DNA of 41,471 nt from Perkinsus chesapeaki (GCA_013115145.1 JAAPAO010000301.1:1-41471), one strand, 5' to 3'; shown: positions 1-10,928, numbered from the stretch's first letter. A program made the numbers and translations. The notes: generated from the sequence alone by a model not told the origin.

Positions 1-135
1 AACCCCCCACCTAACCCCATAAACGGTGTCCCTGGCAAAAACCAGGTTTTCGAAAACCATTAAATGCCCCCCCCCACCGTTTTTTGGGGGAATAACCCAC
101 AACCCCCCCCATCCCCCCCCCCCCCCCCCCCCCCA
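1..135. repeat. Poly-C low-complexity edge
   Basis: Irregular C-runs interrupted by short A/T/G stretches end in an almost pure C tract near 108-134. There is no fixed repeat unit, so it is not a telomeric array. It may be a true low-complexity tract or a sequencing or assembly artefact at a contig end. Confidence 0.8.
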
Positions 136-480
136 ATACTACATCCTAGCCTCCTCCTCTCTGGTCTGTAACAGTTGGCTCCTTGGCCTTGGTGACACAC
201 TATGAAGCCTCTTGATCCCTTGTGAATGGAGACCTAGTGGCTGGTGGGCCCACAGCGATACATCTACTACTGGACCGGCCTGCCATGAGAAAAAATCTGA
301 TAAAGGCCCACCGATAATTCTAGGCGCTCACTTCTTGTATGAACCTATCGTACTCTGCCAGCAAGCCGCTGCTGGGATGATTACAGCAGTTCTGAGACTC
401 CTTGAACACAGATGTCCACGAGCCCACCCCAGAGAACAGTGGCCTGCATTCAACATGCTACAAAGCTGACAGACAGCAAG

Positions 481-1526
481 CTACTCCTCAGCAATATTGA
501 CCGCCTTCTCCCCAGCAACCTCCGGAGACCCCAATCTTGTGGCTCCACCATCCTTGGAATTGAAGTACCTATCAGCGACTCCTCTTCTCTCCCCCCGCCA
601 TTTGCCTCTTTACCCAGCCTTCGCTAACATCGACCAAGTCTTCTCCTTCCTAGTCAGCACTTCCTCGTTAGATAACACCCTCTTCCTATCCCTGCCCTTA
701 TATCTCCCATAGTTGAATCGAAATAGCTGTGGACACTCAGTTCTCTTAAGGTGATGCCATTTATAGTCCCTCCACCGTCCACGCTCAGCTGTCTCCCTAT
801 CAACCTCGCGAGAATCTTTCCTCGATTCCAAGCTCGGCGATCCCTACCAAACACGCAATCCAACTGCGTCTCATGCTCCAGACAACCATTACCGCCAGGA
901 ATGCATCCGCCCACTCCGGGAACTTGATTCTCTCCATTATAGATTTCGATCGCTCATCTGCCTTTAGCATCGCCACAGGCTTCACCTTCACCGGAGGCGG
1001 CGGGTCCAAGAAGTGGCCAAGGCTCCCAAGCATTGACGTCTCTTCAGTATGCCTGACAGCTCCACCATCGCCTTGTCTTCCCTAGCTTGCTTCACAGGGC
1101 ACACCGAACACTGCAGAATTCCTCTATAGCTTATCGAAACGACATTGAATCCTCAACCGTCGCCCAAAATGAGCACTCGACAGTAACAGACGCCACTACC
1201 CCCAATTTTTCCGAGCGAGTAGATCCCCACTAAGCCACACAACTTCGCACGACAGTCATCTTCCTTCCCAAAGTACTACCCTGGCCTTTCCACCATCCTT
1301 CTCTCCTCTCCATCGCTGTCCAGCAGCATCTGGGCCTCCACGAAGCATTTCTGTGAGCCACCACAGCACCTCACCATCCTGTTCCCACCGTAACACTCAC
1401 ATCTCCATCCATCCACTCCAGTCGCCCTAAATCCGCCGACTCAGTGCTGGAGTCAGCGTAAATCATCGACGATCAACGCCATCAGAGGCTTGAAAAGAAC
1501 TGCAATAACAGCACAGACGTGGCCAT
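481..1526 (-). CDS. Unrecognised 213-residue basic protein, 8 exons
   Basis: Spliced by hand on the minus strand: exons 1526-1501, 1446-1401, 1350-1280, 1229-1200, 1123-1066, 985-893, 843-614 and 568-481. All introns are GT-AG and exon lengths sum to 642 nt, an intact 213-residue frame ending in TAG. The first exon starts MATSVLLLH. The middle has one CxxC pair (LQCSVCPVK). The C-terminal half is rich in Arg, Lys and aromatic residues (GRWRDYKWHHLKRTE, FRFNYGRYKGRDRKR), which would suit nucleic-acid or ribosome binding. No family is recognised, so I assign no function. The junction at exons 5/6 is the least certain, because an alternative frame is also open there. Confidence 0.55.
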
Positions 1527-2060
1527 AAACTCAACGCTCGAAGGCTCACGGTGGTAATGAGAGCTTCGACGGCGGCGGTAATGGTACGTAAATATATTAG
1601 TATACTAATGGCACCGTCCTATTCCTCTCGCTATAAAGAGTAACACAATCTAGATTAACATTATAAGGCAAGCAACAGGTTAATATAACAGACCCCTGAG
1701 GAGTAGAAGCGGTAAGATAACAGTCTAATAAGAATGGATTTGCCATCCTAGGTAATAAAGGAGGGATGCAGCTGGTGGCAAACTAATAGAAAATTCAACT
1801 TTTATACAACTGGTATCATCGCAGCAGCAGCCGAGGAGGAGAAGCGCGAACTATCCCCTTGGGGCGGCAGAGGTAGGGAAAGGTACAAAGCCGAGTCGAT
1901 GCTAGCAACGGGAATGGTATGTAATAGACAAACAGCAGCATCGACGATGATACTAATCTCAGGCTTCTGCATTTCGCCAGGCAAAACTTAGCGGAGCGAA
2001 GCCGTAGCCGGCAACAATTAATCTACATAAAGCAATCTAATTCACCGATCCTTCCTCCCT
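1527..2060. other. Intergenic spacer between two minus-strand genes
   Basis: No coding exon with good splice continuity is seen. The stretch is locally AT-rich, for example around 1586-1605 and 1620-1700, and has GCAGCAGCAG-type triplet runs near 1820. It should contain the promoter of the gene starting at 1526 and the 3' end of the TBC gene. A 60-codon minus-strand frame (1802-1984) is present but has no supporting features. Confidence 0.5.
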
Positions 2061-3904
2061 TTAGTACTTCTTTTCCGCCTCTGCCCTTTCCTGAGCTTGC
2101 CTAGCCTTCCTCCTACTCTCACGACAGGGCTCTATCCATTGTACTGCATCCCTGGCCAACTCATCCACATCCAAGTCCCTCAAGGAGCTCTTAAACGTGC
2201 ACACTACTCGCTCTTGGAGGACCTCCATAGGTTGTGGTTTAACGTCCTACCATCCGAGCATTCCCTATCCCCCATCACCTGCATCCCACCTTAGGCTGCT
2301 CATCGGCTGTCTCTACGGCACTGCCGGTTCCCGGCTCGATGGCCTTCCGGCCATCTTCTCCTTCCTCCGCGCAGCGCTTCAACTTCGGATACACCAGTTC
2401 GAGCGATGCTAGCATAGCAGCCAGCACCGCATCAGTGCCTAACAGCACCAGATAAGCCAGTCAGAGAAACGGTGCCATCTGTTACCATCCAATAGGAATA
2501 TATCCCAAAGTCGAGCTGGATGCATTGCCAAGGACTTCGACCAAAGACAAAGCATAGGCTCCGCACATAACTGAGGCACATGGCCATCCGGCACGCTGCA
2601 CTAGCCCACCAATGCCCACCCAAAGCCTGGATATTTCCAGTCCATCCAACAGCTTCTTTATCTCTGGGAAATGCTCCGCCAGCAGCCGGTCCAAGCGAGA
2701 GATGTCCCTCAGAAAACTACCACAAGCATTCCTCCAGCTAGCATCACATTATTACCCTCTGAGGTTCTTCTTATCGTAATAGTCCTTATTTATAACCTCT
2801 ACAAAGGCAGCAAGGACCAGGTAAGCGGTCTCATCATCCAATCCAGGAGCAGGGACGGACAACAATGCATTAACGATGAAGTTCATGCCTTGGCAGTACC
2901 CCACAGATGGACTGAATCTCAACAGTCCCGCTAGCCCGCCAATCCCTCACTACTTCCGCAATGCATAGGCCATCAATATGGTCCTCATTCTGGCCATCTT
3001 CTCTTCAGGTATGCCAGTTGCTGTCCTAGGAATATCCATGTCGATCTGGTGCACGACCTTGGCGTCCAGAGCGGAGGAATCATCAGGATGCAACAGCAGC
3101 AAGGCAAGAGCGTCAGCATAGCCCAGTTGACAGGAGGAATCTAACGCACTCGATAGAAAATGCAAAGAGGACACTGCCTTACGTTGCAGGCGCTTTGTCG
3201 CCCAAATCTTCCACAACTTGGGCCGGCACTCGGCTGGCACTCCAAATGAATGTACCAGCGGCCGGAGCTCTGACCGATGGACCTGTCCAGACGATCGCTC
3301 TCTACGGTCGTCCAAGCCTTAGCTACCTCCTCTATTGGTCGACCAGCTATCACCTTCTCCCACCGTCCTAGTCGATCCATATCATCCGTACTGGGTAGAA
3401 GAGACCATCGGTCCGAACGAGGCGCAGCAGTTTCGGAATCCGCCATGGGTTTCGAATCAACCTCTGGAGAATCTTCATCATTCAAGGACTGGTTCATGAT
3501 CTGACCATAAGATATCTTTGTCAGCTCTCTGTCAAAGGCCTACTGCTAAAGGATGCCGGTCAACTATCATTTTGAATAGACTTTCTCCACTTAAGTCCAC
3601 AACGTTCCAGTCCGAACTCACACTAGGCGACCGAGTTGAGGAATCCACGGAAGATTCTCGAGGTCGTTCCTCGGAGCTCTCTGTTGTCTCTGATAAGATA
3701 ACAACCGTCCCCATCAGCTCGTAAAGCCGTTCGCCTACCTCGCTCACATTTGTCTTGTTTTTTCGTGTCGTCGTCGTCGTCGGCCTCGGCTTTCGACGGC
3801 GTCCCTCCCTTATTTTCATTGGTATTATCATCTGCTTTATCTTCGGGGCCAAACAGAAAGTCCGGTATGGCCCGCAATGTGTCTAATAGAATGGCCATAG
3901 ACAA
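2061..3904 (-). CDS. TBC-domain Rab GTPase-activating protein, 473 aa, 10 exons
   Basis: Exons are 3904-3739, 3689-3544, 3500-3327, 3282-3183, 3140-2954, 2917-2756, 2716-2651, 2595-2486, 2438-2290 and 2222-2061. Introns are 36-67 nt and the total is 1422 nt. After an acidic, Ser-rich N-terminus comes a full TBC domain: FGVPAECRPKLWKIW, then IDMDIPRT with the arginine finger, then VGYCQGMNF with the glutamine finger, then FLRDISRLDRLLAEHFPEI, then ARLWDIFLLDG, then LAAMLASLELVYPKLKR. TBC proteins accelerate GTP hydrolysis by Rab GTPases in membrane traffic, and both catalytic fingers are intact. The C-terminus is a charged helix ending in AEKKY. The target Rab cannot be inferred. The gene lies head-to-head with the U2AF-like gene. 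The exon 7/8 junction has a second possible solution (19-nt intron), but the 55-nt intron fits the domain better. Confidence 0.88.
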
Positions 3905-4058
3905 AAACGCAACGAAATCAATATGAAAAGTCCCAAGAGAGGACAGACGATTATGCGTGAGCGAGATATTTCGTTAGCTCAGTGTTTTAGCGCGTGTAAA
4001 ATCGCTTCCTGGGGGCTTTTATTGTATCCGCGCAAGTCCAAACCTTCCTTGATCTATC
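3905..4058. promoter_or_regulatory. Divergent intergenic promoter region
   Basis: Only 154 bp separate the start codons of the minus-strand TBC gene (ATG at 3904) and the plus-strand U2AF-like gene (ATG at 4059). Both promoters and both 5' leaders must fit here. No clear TATA element is visible. Confidence 0.55.
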
Positions 4059-5375
4059 ATGTCTCCGCCTGGCTGGGATCAACCCGAATCTTTTCCCCCT
4101 TCTAACGGTCCTGCCTATCCTGACGGCGCGGCCAACTATAATACCGAACAATACTCAGGCAGGTATCCCTCCAATGGTCAAGGCTCGAGGTCGAAAGATC
4201 AGGGTGGCCGTGGGGGCCGTGGAAGGCAACGTCGCCGCGGGCAAAGTAGTTCTGATAGCAGCAGTAGTAGAAGCCGTTCCCGTGGGAGAGACAAGAGACG
4301 ATCAAGACGCAACAGATCAAGAAGTGAACGTCGAAGGTCTCGCAAAAGTGGTTGGGATGATTCAACTGAGCCTAGCGGCGGCGGTCAACAACAGAGCAAC
4401 TTCAGCTCATCGGCGTTCAGTGGTGGAGGCTTTGATTCGTCTACATTGGCAATGCAACAAGTACTGAATGGTGGTGGTGCTGGACAGAATAAGAAGGCCA
4501 AGGAGCTCTATGTTGGTAATCTTACCAAAGGCCAAGCTAATATGGCCAACGTACGAGAGTTCTTCAATAATGCTCTAACCGCCCTGCCCGAGTATCAACA
4601 GAAATACGCCCACATCCTGCCCGCTGGATGCATCCGTGAGGTCAGGCTGTCTCCCTGTGGCCAATATTGCTTCGTAGAATTCGCCTCGGAAGAGATCTGC
4701 GTCACCGCCTTGGAATTTGACCGTGTCGAGTTCCTCGGTCGTCCTCTACGAATTGCCAGGCCCACCGGGTACAACCCAGTAGGGCCTGCCTCCCCTCCGA
4801 TGGATGTGAGCGTTCTGAGGATCCAAGGCTTCCTACCACAGAAGGCCATGGCTTCGAATCCACAACAGGACAAGAGACAGAGGGAGATCTATGTTGGCAA
4901 CTTGGTCAGTGGAGTGGTCACGGCGCAAGTTCTGAGGGATCTCTTTGAACCGGCCTGCAAAGTGCTGCCCGACTACAACCCAGCGCTTGGCCCACCAGTC
5001 ATCTCTGCCGATCTGCGCGGAGAAGGAAGATTTGCCTTTGTCGAGTTCCAGAATGATAGACTCTGTACTGCCGCTATTGACATCTTCAACGGCATGGAGG
5101 TCCTTGGCCGTCGACTGGTTGTTAACCGTCCTCAAGGCTATGTTGAACCAACCGATGGTCCGGCCGCCCCTACTAGTCAACGGCCCATGATTGGCGGCGG
5201 TGGTGGCTGGGATGCTCAACCAAGCCAAGGATGGGGTATGAATTCTCAGCAAGGTTGGGGTGGTGATTCGATGCCTAGAGGAGCTCCTGGTCAACAAGGA
5301 TATTATGGTGACTCAGCCGTGGAAGCCGGAGCGGTTGCGGCACAGTCGTTAATTCATGGGTATCCTACAAGGTGA
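4059..5375 (+). CDS. U2AF65-like SR-type RNA-binding protein with two RRMs
   Basis: A single-exon 438-residue protein. The N-terminus is Gly/Arg-rich with an RS-like segment (SRSRSRGRDKRRSRRNRSRS). Two RRMs follow: the first begins KELYVGNLTKG and has RNP1 QYCFVEF (about residues 147-233); the second begins REIYVGNLVSG and has RNP1 RFAFVEF (about 272-360). Both resemble RRM1 of the U2AF large subunit, including the long helix-1 region and the GxPLRIARP / GRRLVVNRP ends. U2AF65 binds polypyrimidine tracts at 3' splice sites, so a pre-mRNA splicing role is likely. The usual C-terminal UHM domain is missing; a Gly/Gln/Trp-rich tail replaces it. A GTGAGG donor-like sequence overlaps the stop codon, but no downstream acceptor restores the frame. 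Confidence 0.8.
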   Translation: MSPPGWDQPESFPPSNGPAYPDGAANYNTEQYSGRYPSNGQGSRSKDQGGRGGRGRQRRRGQSSSDSSSSRSRSRGRDKRRSRRNRSRSERRRSRKSGWDDSTEPSGGGQQQSNFSSSAFSGGGFDSSTLAMQQVLNGGGAGQNKKAKELYVGNLTKGQANMANVREFFNNALTALPEYQQKYAHILPAGCIREVRLSPCGQYCFVEFASEEICVTALEFDRVEFLGRPLRIARPTGYNPVGPASPPMDVSVLRIQGFLPQKAMASNPQQDKRQREIYVGNLVSGVVTAQVLRDLFEPACKVLPDYNPALGPPVISADLRGEGRFAFVEFQNDRLCTAAIDIFNGMEVLGRRLVVNRPQGYVEPTDGPAAPTSQRPMIGGGGGWDAQPSQGWGMNSQQGWGGDSMPRGAPGQQGYYGDSAVEAGAVAAQSLIHGYPTR

Positions 5376-5490
5376 GGGCATCGTTATAGTGGTGGTAACA
5401 TTTCTAACCTTTTATGAATATATCCCATCCTGTGTCTTGTTAATGTTAGTCGATGGTCGAGGCTGGCCGCTTGTAGTTTTTGTTTTACCC

Positions 5491-6704
5491 ATGGAAGGAT
5501 CTCCGTGGCCATCTGTCGCGGCTGCTCCCCAGCAGCCCTCATTCCCGCCGCCTCCATCAATCGGTTACCCTCCGAGCGTGGCTATGGCTTGGGGCCAACC
5601 CCAGCCAGCTTCTGAGGACCTATCCCAGCCTCATATGAGCAATGGTACAGTATTCGACACGGCAGCTAGTCAGCACCTTCAGCCCTCCACTACACCACAA
5701 TTTGATGGTCAACAGCATTACAATACGACAGGATCACTGGCCGACCCCTATAGTGCTCCACCAGCCCAGGTAAGGCTTTAAGATACGATAACATTATTAA
5801 TGCTACTTAGAGCGGCTATCAGCTACCGGCCACGGCGCCTGTTGTTAGTAACCCTTTGGAGGAGAAAAGAGAGGCAGCTTTGGTAGGTCTAGATGCTGTC
5901 GGCCTGTCTTTGGCGATGTTCTTGACAGATGTGCATTGGCAAGTGCTTGTATGCCCCCGAGAAGGAACTTGGCATGCCACCACCGGTCTATGGGGCATGC
6001 GTCCGGCCAGCTGGCTTCGTAAGATGTCTTCTGTATTGTACCGCTCCACTGTGTGTCACTCAGTCTCCATTGACTGGAGAGTTTGTCGAGCCCTCAGCTA
6101 CAAGTAGGAGGCTCAGTAACGCATCCGCGCTCACGGAAGTGCCCGCTGTCCAACGAAAAGCGTCTGCGTCGAGCGCCTTGCCGGTGGCACCTTCGCCTCG
6201 AGCGGCACTGCAGCCCCAGGTCGCCTCCACCACCACCCAAGGAGGGGTTGGCGGACTGGCACCACAGTTAGAGCAGATGCAAGAGCAGCTTGATATGATG
6301 ACACGACAGATGCAGTCTTTGCTGTTAACAAGGGTAAGTCGGAATCGGAGGATGTCAGCGGCAGTTGTCTCTGTCAGAGCCAGGCACAGGTCCCACAGAT
6401 GCCACCTTCATCGATGCCACAACAGTACCCTACATACGCAGCGAGTCCTTATTACCCGCCTCAACCAACTGGCAACCGGAGCAATTCGGTGGCGACTCTG
6501 CCGCAACAGCAGCCGAGGTCGCCGTACCCGGTCACAGATAGGCCGGCACCGAAGGTAAGAAGGTAAAATCTTTCTAGTGCGCAACTAGGTTGATTTTAGA
6601 GCTCCCTATTGGACATTGAGGAGAATGAGCGGAAGATGCGCGAGCTTGATTTTAAGCTCAAGCGGCTCCAAAAGGATATCCGGAACACTCGCCTCGGCCG
6701 ATGA
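5491..6704 (+). CDS. Pro/Gln-rich protein with C-terminal coiled coil, 330 aa
   Basis: Exons are 5491-5769, 5811-5882, 5929-6018, 6064-6333, 6378-6554 and 6600-6704, with introns of 41-46 nt and 993 nt coding. The first exon is Pro/Ser/Gln-rich and disordered. A short Cys-containing central exon (MCIGKCLYAPEKELG) precedes an Ala/Ser linker, a Gln/Met-rich helix (LEQMQEQLDMMTRQMQSLLL), another Pro-rich stretch, and a charged coiled-coil end (SLLDIEENERKMRELDFKLK). No family is recognised. It could be read as an extension of the upstream RNA-binding gene, but no phase-compatible intron links them, so I treat it as separate, with 115 bp between. Confidence 0.65.
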
Positions 6705-6850
6705 GATCCCGTCACTGTATCGTTTTACCAGCAGTAGTACACCTGATACATTGCCTGTTAATAAGATTTCACCAGACGAGAGAGCTCTTGCCTTCGGAGG
6801 CTATCGTTGTTATCGAGCAGGTTTCCGCCTCTTTCTGTTGTTGTTCCAGA

Positions 6851-7649
6851 ATGCCAGTCCAAGTTCTCAGTAACGCTGTCGACACCTCTATTACCTGGTT
6901 GGGCGCCTATCTGCCGGTCGAGGCCGCCAGAGAGAAGTTCCCCCTCGTGAACACTGGCATCGAATTGGCTGACACCTATGGCAGGCCTCTCGTTGTGAAG
7001 GTGGATTCCAAGCTGGACGGAGCAGTTGATAGGGGCAGCAAGATACTTGAGGTAAGACAGTGTTGATGGAGGGAATAGTAGTGATACTCCAGAGCATCCG
7101 CAGCAACTCGGACGCCATCGTGGCCATGATGGGCCGCATCAGAGAGTCCTTCTCTGAAAACAAGTCGGCTGTCCAGACTAAGATAACAGGTCTTGCCGAG
7201 GATGGCAAGCATCAGCTTACTCATTTACAGGAGCTCACGGTCCAAACGGCAACCGATACCTACAAGGTAAGCATCAGCATCAGCAGCATCGATTAGCGGT
7301 GGGGAACGGTGGCGATTTCAGGTGGCATCTGCCAGGATTCAAAGCAGCATTCCTAGATCGCTCCACGTTGATGTGCATCTGGTGTTCGATACCAATAACC
7401 GTGTTATAGGCGGCATAGTTAAAGCCAAGGACCATCTGGTCACTATCACCACCAAAGGTTGGTCATACGGTAGAGAGGGATTGATGACACGCTGGCTTGT
7501 GGTGGTGGTCAGGTCTGGATATGACTGTTGGTGAGGATCGCCGTAAGATTGTCGTTGAGCGTGGTACCGAGGCATTCGATTACATTGTCGGATACGCCAA
7601 GAAGTTCATGCCCGCCCTCCCCAACGAGGAACCCCCTACTGCGGAGTAG
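6851..7649 (+). CDS. Possible perilipin/REF-like lipid-droplet protein, 215 aa
   Basis: Exons are 6851-7051, 7093-7266, 7322-7457 and 7513-7649 (648 nt). The N-terminal part, REKFPLVNTGIELADTYGRP followed by VVKVDSKLDGAVDRG, resembles the PLV...Y..P...KVD..VD pattern of perilipin/PAT and rubber-elongation-factor-like proteins that coat lipid droplets. The middle is an amphipathic helical stretch (SIRSNSDAIVAMMGRIRES) and the end repeats a short helix (VERGTEAFDYIVGYAKKF) before a Pro-rich tail. No transmembrane segment is seen, as expected for a droplet-surface protein. The family link rests on a short motif and the overall helical layout, so it is tentative. Confidence 0.55.
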
Positions 7650-8031
7650 CTGCTGAAGTTTTTATCACTTGGTCAGCTCAACGCTGATGCTGCTGCTGCT
7701 GTCGACGACTATCTTAAGATTTGTTCCCTTCTCCTTGTTCGAAGGATGAACGGGATATTGTGTAACTATGAAAAGGCCAACCGGAGGTCGTCGTTGTCGT
7801 TACTGTCGTCCATTCCCTCAATTTTGCGGATCAGCGGTCTCCGCTATCCACATAGGTAGAGCAACATTTTATCTAGCACGCGTAGTTTCTGGTGGTGCTG
7901 CTGCTGCTGCTCCTCCTCTTCCTGCTGATGACAGTAATGATAGGATTACCTAGTTAATAGAGTACCCAGCTGAGCAGTTATCGTTGCGTTGAACAACACT
8001 AGTGGGTTGGTATTGTAGTGGGCTACCTTGA
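7650..8031. other. Spacer with CTG/GCT triplet runs
   Basis: About 380 bp between two plus-strand genes. CTG/GCT repeats occur near 7688-7703 and 7894-7912. No exon with convincing splice sites is visible. Confidence 0.5.
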
Positions 8032-9714
8032 ATGCTGTCGGCTCACGAGGCTGATATTTTGGGGGAGGTGGATTGCCAGATAAATTTGTCCTCTGATGAG
8101 GAGGAGCTGCTACCGGAGGGCTGCAGTGAAGATGTAATGGCGCTTATGCCTTGTCGGCGGATAGGCGATGGTGTAGGGCGACACGCTAGCTGGGCTTTGG
8201 GCAGAGACAACGATGATGACACCTCCCATGGAAAGGGAGCGAGCCTCATCGGTTGTATTTCGACGTCATTTGACGGGAGAGCTGGTAGTAGGGAGAGGTG
8301 GCCCCTTGGGTAGGGCATTTATCAGGCGAAACAAGAGCCAGAGCGAGCAGTGCTACAGGAGGATATCAGCCGATTGGCCAGGCAGCTCAATGCTCAGTCA
8401 GCCCAAGAGCCCATGGAGCAGGGAGACACTGGGCATGACCAAGGAGGTGAAGGAGTGCTCGTGAGTGTTGCCAGCAGCCTGTGTGTTACGGTAGGGTCTG
8501 GTCCGTGCCATAGCGTTACCCCTCCCGCAGAGGATATGATGGGCGGATACTCCTACAGCGACCTGGCTTGGGATGCATTTTTTCTGCCTCTGACAGCTCC
8601 ACTGTGGGTGGGGCGATCGGCTGTTACAGCTACCAAGGCGGCAGCATCAATGACTAAGAATAAGGTTCAGGTAGTAGGGAGGGGCCGCTGGGGCGAAATG
8701 TGTCGCTTTGGGGAAAGACAAGCGGTAACTTCGTAAACTGTAGAGCTGAATTGGGAAAGTGCGATAGGTGTTCCAACGTCATCTTTGCCTTAGTCGACGG
8801 TGAACCGGATGGTTGCACCGGTACTGGCCCGCATCTCACCTATATACCCTCTGGTAGCACCGATAATAGCGGCTTTGAATCAGCTGACACCTCGAAGGGC
8901 TCAGCATGCAGGGAGGGTAGTATCAACGGTCGTGGCATATGGGTCACAGGCGGTGACGAGCGAGGAATATCAGAAGGCTCAGAGGGCCACCAGAGTGTTG
9001 GTGCGGGAAGGAGTGGGGGCGGCCAGCACCCCGGAGGTCCGGCAGGTCCTGGTCCTCTTGGGGGAGCTATGGATGCGGATCATGGACGTCATGGCGTCTC
9101 CTCAGGCGAGGGCCGTGGGGCAGAGCGCTCACCGATTGGTGGTTGGTGGTCTGGCGGCACTTCATTCGACTAACACTGATCGTTTTGTGGCAGCGGTATC
9201 CCGATATTTGTCAGCTGCTGTGGATTTCCTGGCGAGTGAAGATGTGGCAGCATTTGTGGGCGCTACTTTGAGAGATGTGGAGATGTGGCTTGAAAGCGAG
9301 CACGAAAATTGGCAGAAGGAGAAACGATATCGGGCGGAGCGAAGCAGGGAAGGGGACTCGCCCGAGGGCAGCAGTCCGGCCATGTCCGACAGAGGGCTCG
9401 ACGGTGGCCCGGTCTCGGGAGAGGGGGAGCTGGAATGTGATGTGGCAGTTGCAGCAGGCGAACTGGCTAGGCAGCAACCTCAGAGTGGCGAAGTGAGAAG
9501 GAGACGGGAAAGAGTGCTGCGGAACGCAGTGAGTCGGATGCCACCACCAGCGGACAGGCAGTCGGTGAGACGACAAAGTACTATTGATTTGGTGGGGGAG
9601 GGCAGGGCAATATTGGGGAGGATAGAAAAGACAGTTAATGTAGGAATGCTACTTGTGGTACTGTGGTCTGTTATGGGCATGTATGGCCTGGCCAAATTAG
9701 TGGGGCTAGCTTGA
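8032..9714 (+). CDS. Unrecognised helical protein with C-terminal membrane anchor, about 491 aa
   Basis: Probable exons are 8032-8133, 8177-8284, 8326-8670 and 8794-9714 (1476 nt). The last intron may contain a 15-nt micro-exon around 8718-8732. The protein opens with an acidic segment (LSSDEEELLPEG). The second half of exon 3 is amphipathic or hydrophobic (AWDAFFLPLTAPLWVGRSAV). The large last exon is Ala/Val-rich and helical (IYPLVAPIIAALNQL, QALVLLGELWMRIM-like helices), then a charged linker, then one transmembrane segment at the extreme C-terminus (VGMLLVVLWSVMGMYGLAKL). That topology suggests a tail-anchored protein facing the cytosol. No family is recognised. Confidence 0.55.
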
Positions 9715-9810
9715 GAAAAATATAAGTTGACGGTCTCGAAATGGAATGACAAGTGTTGCTGTTGGTGGTGACTCGCTGGTGGTGACACGCTTACTGTTAG
9801 TTTGCTTTGT

Positions 9811-10791
9811 ATGTTTGTTTCTGCTTCACCGACGTCATCGCCTTCATCATTCTCATCACATAGCGCTGCTCAAGCAACCGCCGCCGCCGACAACGACAGC
9901 GGAGCGGAGTATTTAGAGGCCGCCGAGAGGAGGACGTATCTGATGGGCTTGCCCGAGGAGGTCCTCAGATTACAGGCGGACGAGCTGGCCGTGCCGGCCG
10001 ATGCAACCAAGGCTCAGATCGTCAGTGCGATCCTGCGCGCGCAGAACATCGGACGAGATAGAGTCGTGGCAGTGAGGCTGGCAGAGGCCATGGGCGAGCC
10101 GGATCAAAACTTTACACCGCGCGTCCGGCGGCCGACTTTTCTTGACCTTACCGCTGACGAGGGCAGTAGCAGTATAGAGGAGGATGCTAGGCCAGTGTTC
10201 AGGGGAAGGAGCGACTCCGATTCATCTTTTATAAGTGCTAGAGAGTTCCCTCTTGAAGCGGTATCTGTTAGTAGTAGGAGCACCCAACATAGTGGAGCAG
10301 TCGATGATGATCATGAGACTTCGAGCGTCGCCAGTAGGGCCTCTTATATGGCAGAAAATATACGGGCGGTGATTGGAGCCGTCGGACAGACTTTTGTAAG
10401 AGGGGTGATGGCCACCCTGTCCGGAGCTGCAGCAGAGGAAGGAGACAATATCGAGGAGCCATCTCTGGCGGCCGTCCTGGCTGCGGAAGGTCCTGTGGGG
10501 GCCACCGACTCCGAGATAGCATCACTTACTATGAAATCAATATGCCAGGAGACCAGGGGGAGCTGTGCGGTGTGTATGGACAGCCTGCAGGCAGGAGAGG
10601 AAGTGAGGACGCTGCCGTGCCTACATCGGTATCATGTGGCATGCATTGATGAGTGGCTGAAGAGCAGCCCTACTTGTCCAGTATGCAAGACCTCAATAAT
10701 AATGGGAATTTATGAAGGCAGTAGTTTACCGGCGGACAACCGGCATAATGGAGGCAGAGGAGGGATTCGGAGGAGATGGGGGCAACACTAG
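9811..10791 (+). CDS. SAP-like/RING-H2 E3 ubiquitin ligase, 326 aa
   Basis: A single exon starting at ATG 9811. Near the N-terminus, LPEEVLRLQADELAVPADAT followed by KAQIVSAILRAQN fits a SAP-like helix-turn-helix. The middle is acidic and Ser-rich. The C-terminal RING-H2 finger has the full ligand set: CAVCMDSL, CLHRYHVACIDEWL and CPVCK, that is C-x2-C-x(n)-C-x-H-x2-H-x2-C-x(n)-C-x2-C, with the Trp and Pro typical of E2-binding RINGs. The finger should make this an E3 that recruits a ubiquitin-charged E2. No transmembrane helix is evident. Substrates are unknown. Confidence 0.85.
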   Translation: MFVSASPTSSPSSFSSHSAAQATAAADNDSGAEYLEAAERRTYLMGLPEEVLRLQADELAVPADATKAQIVSAILRAQNIGRDRVVAVRLAEAMGEPDQNFTPRVRRPTFLDLTADEGSSSIEEDARPVFRGRSDSDSSFISAREFPLEAVSVSSRSTQHSGAVDDDHETSSVASRASYMAENIRAVIGAVGQTFVRGVMATLSGAAAEEGDNIEEPSLAAVLAAEGPVGATDSEIASLTMKSICQETRGSCAVCMDSLQAGEEVRTLPCLHRYHVACIDEWLKSSPTCPVCKTSIIMGIYEGSSLPADNRHNGGRGGIRRRWGQH

Positions 10792-10928
10792 CAATAGATG
10801 GTGGTGGTATTCTGATATACACTTGAGTGTTTCAATTTCGTCTATGTAACTGTTCATTTTCTGATCTCTATCGCGCGTTGTCTTATATTAACATCTACTC
10901 CCTTGCAGCGTTTTTCCCTCAACCTAGC

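Noticed and set aside
1-135. C-rich edge as a telomere
   Set aside because: There is no constant tandem unit; the runs of C vary in length and are interrupted irregularly.
2596-2650. A 19-nt ultrashort intron in the TBC gene (and similar 15-24-nt candidates at 12847, 14461, 22576 and 38305)
   Set aside because: In every case an ordinary 28-60-nt GT-AG alternative closes the frame and fits the protein better; short GT..AG pairs are common by chance.
5356-5490. Joining the U2AF-like gene to the downstream Pro/Gln-rich gene
   Set aside because: The donor at the stop codon is phase 2 and no acceptor before 5491 gives the downstream frame.
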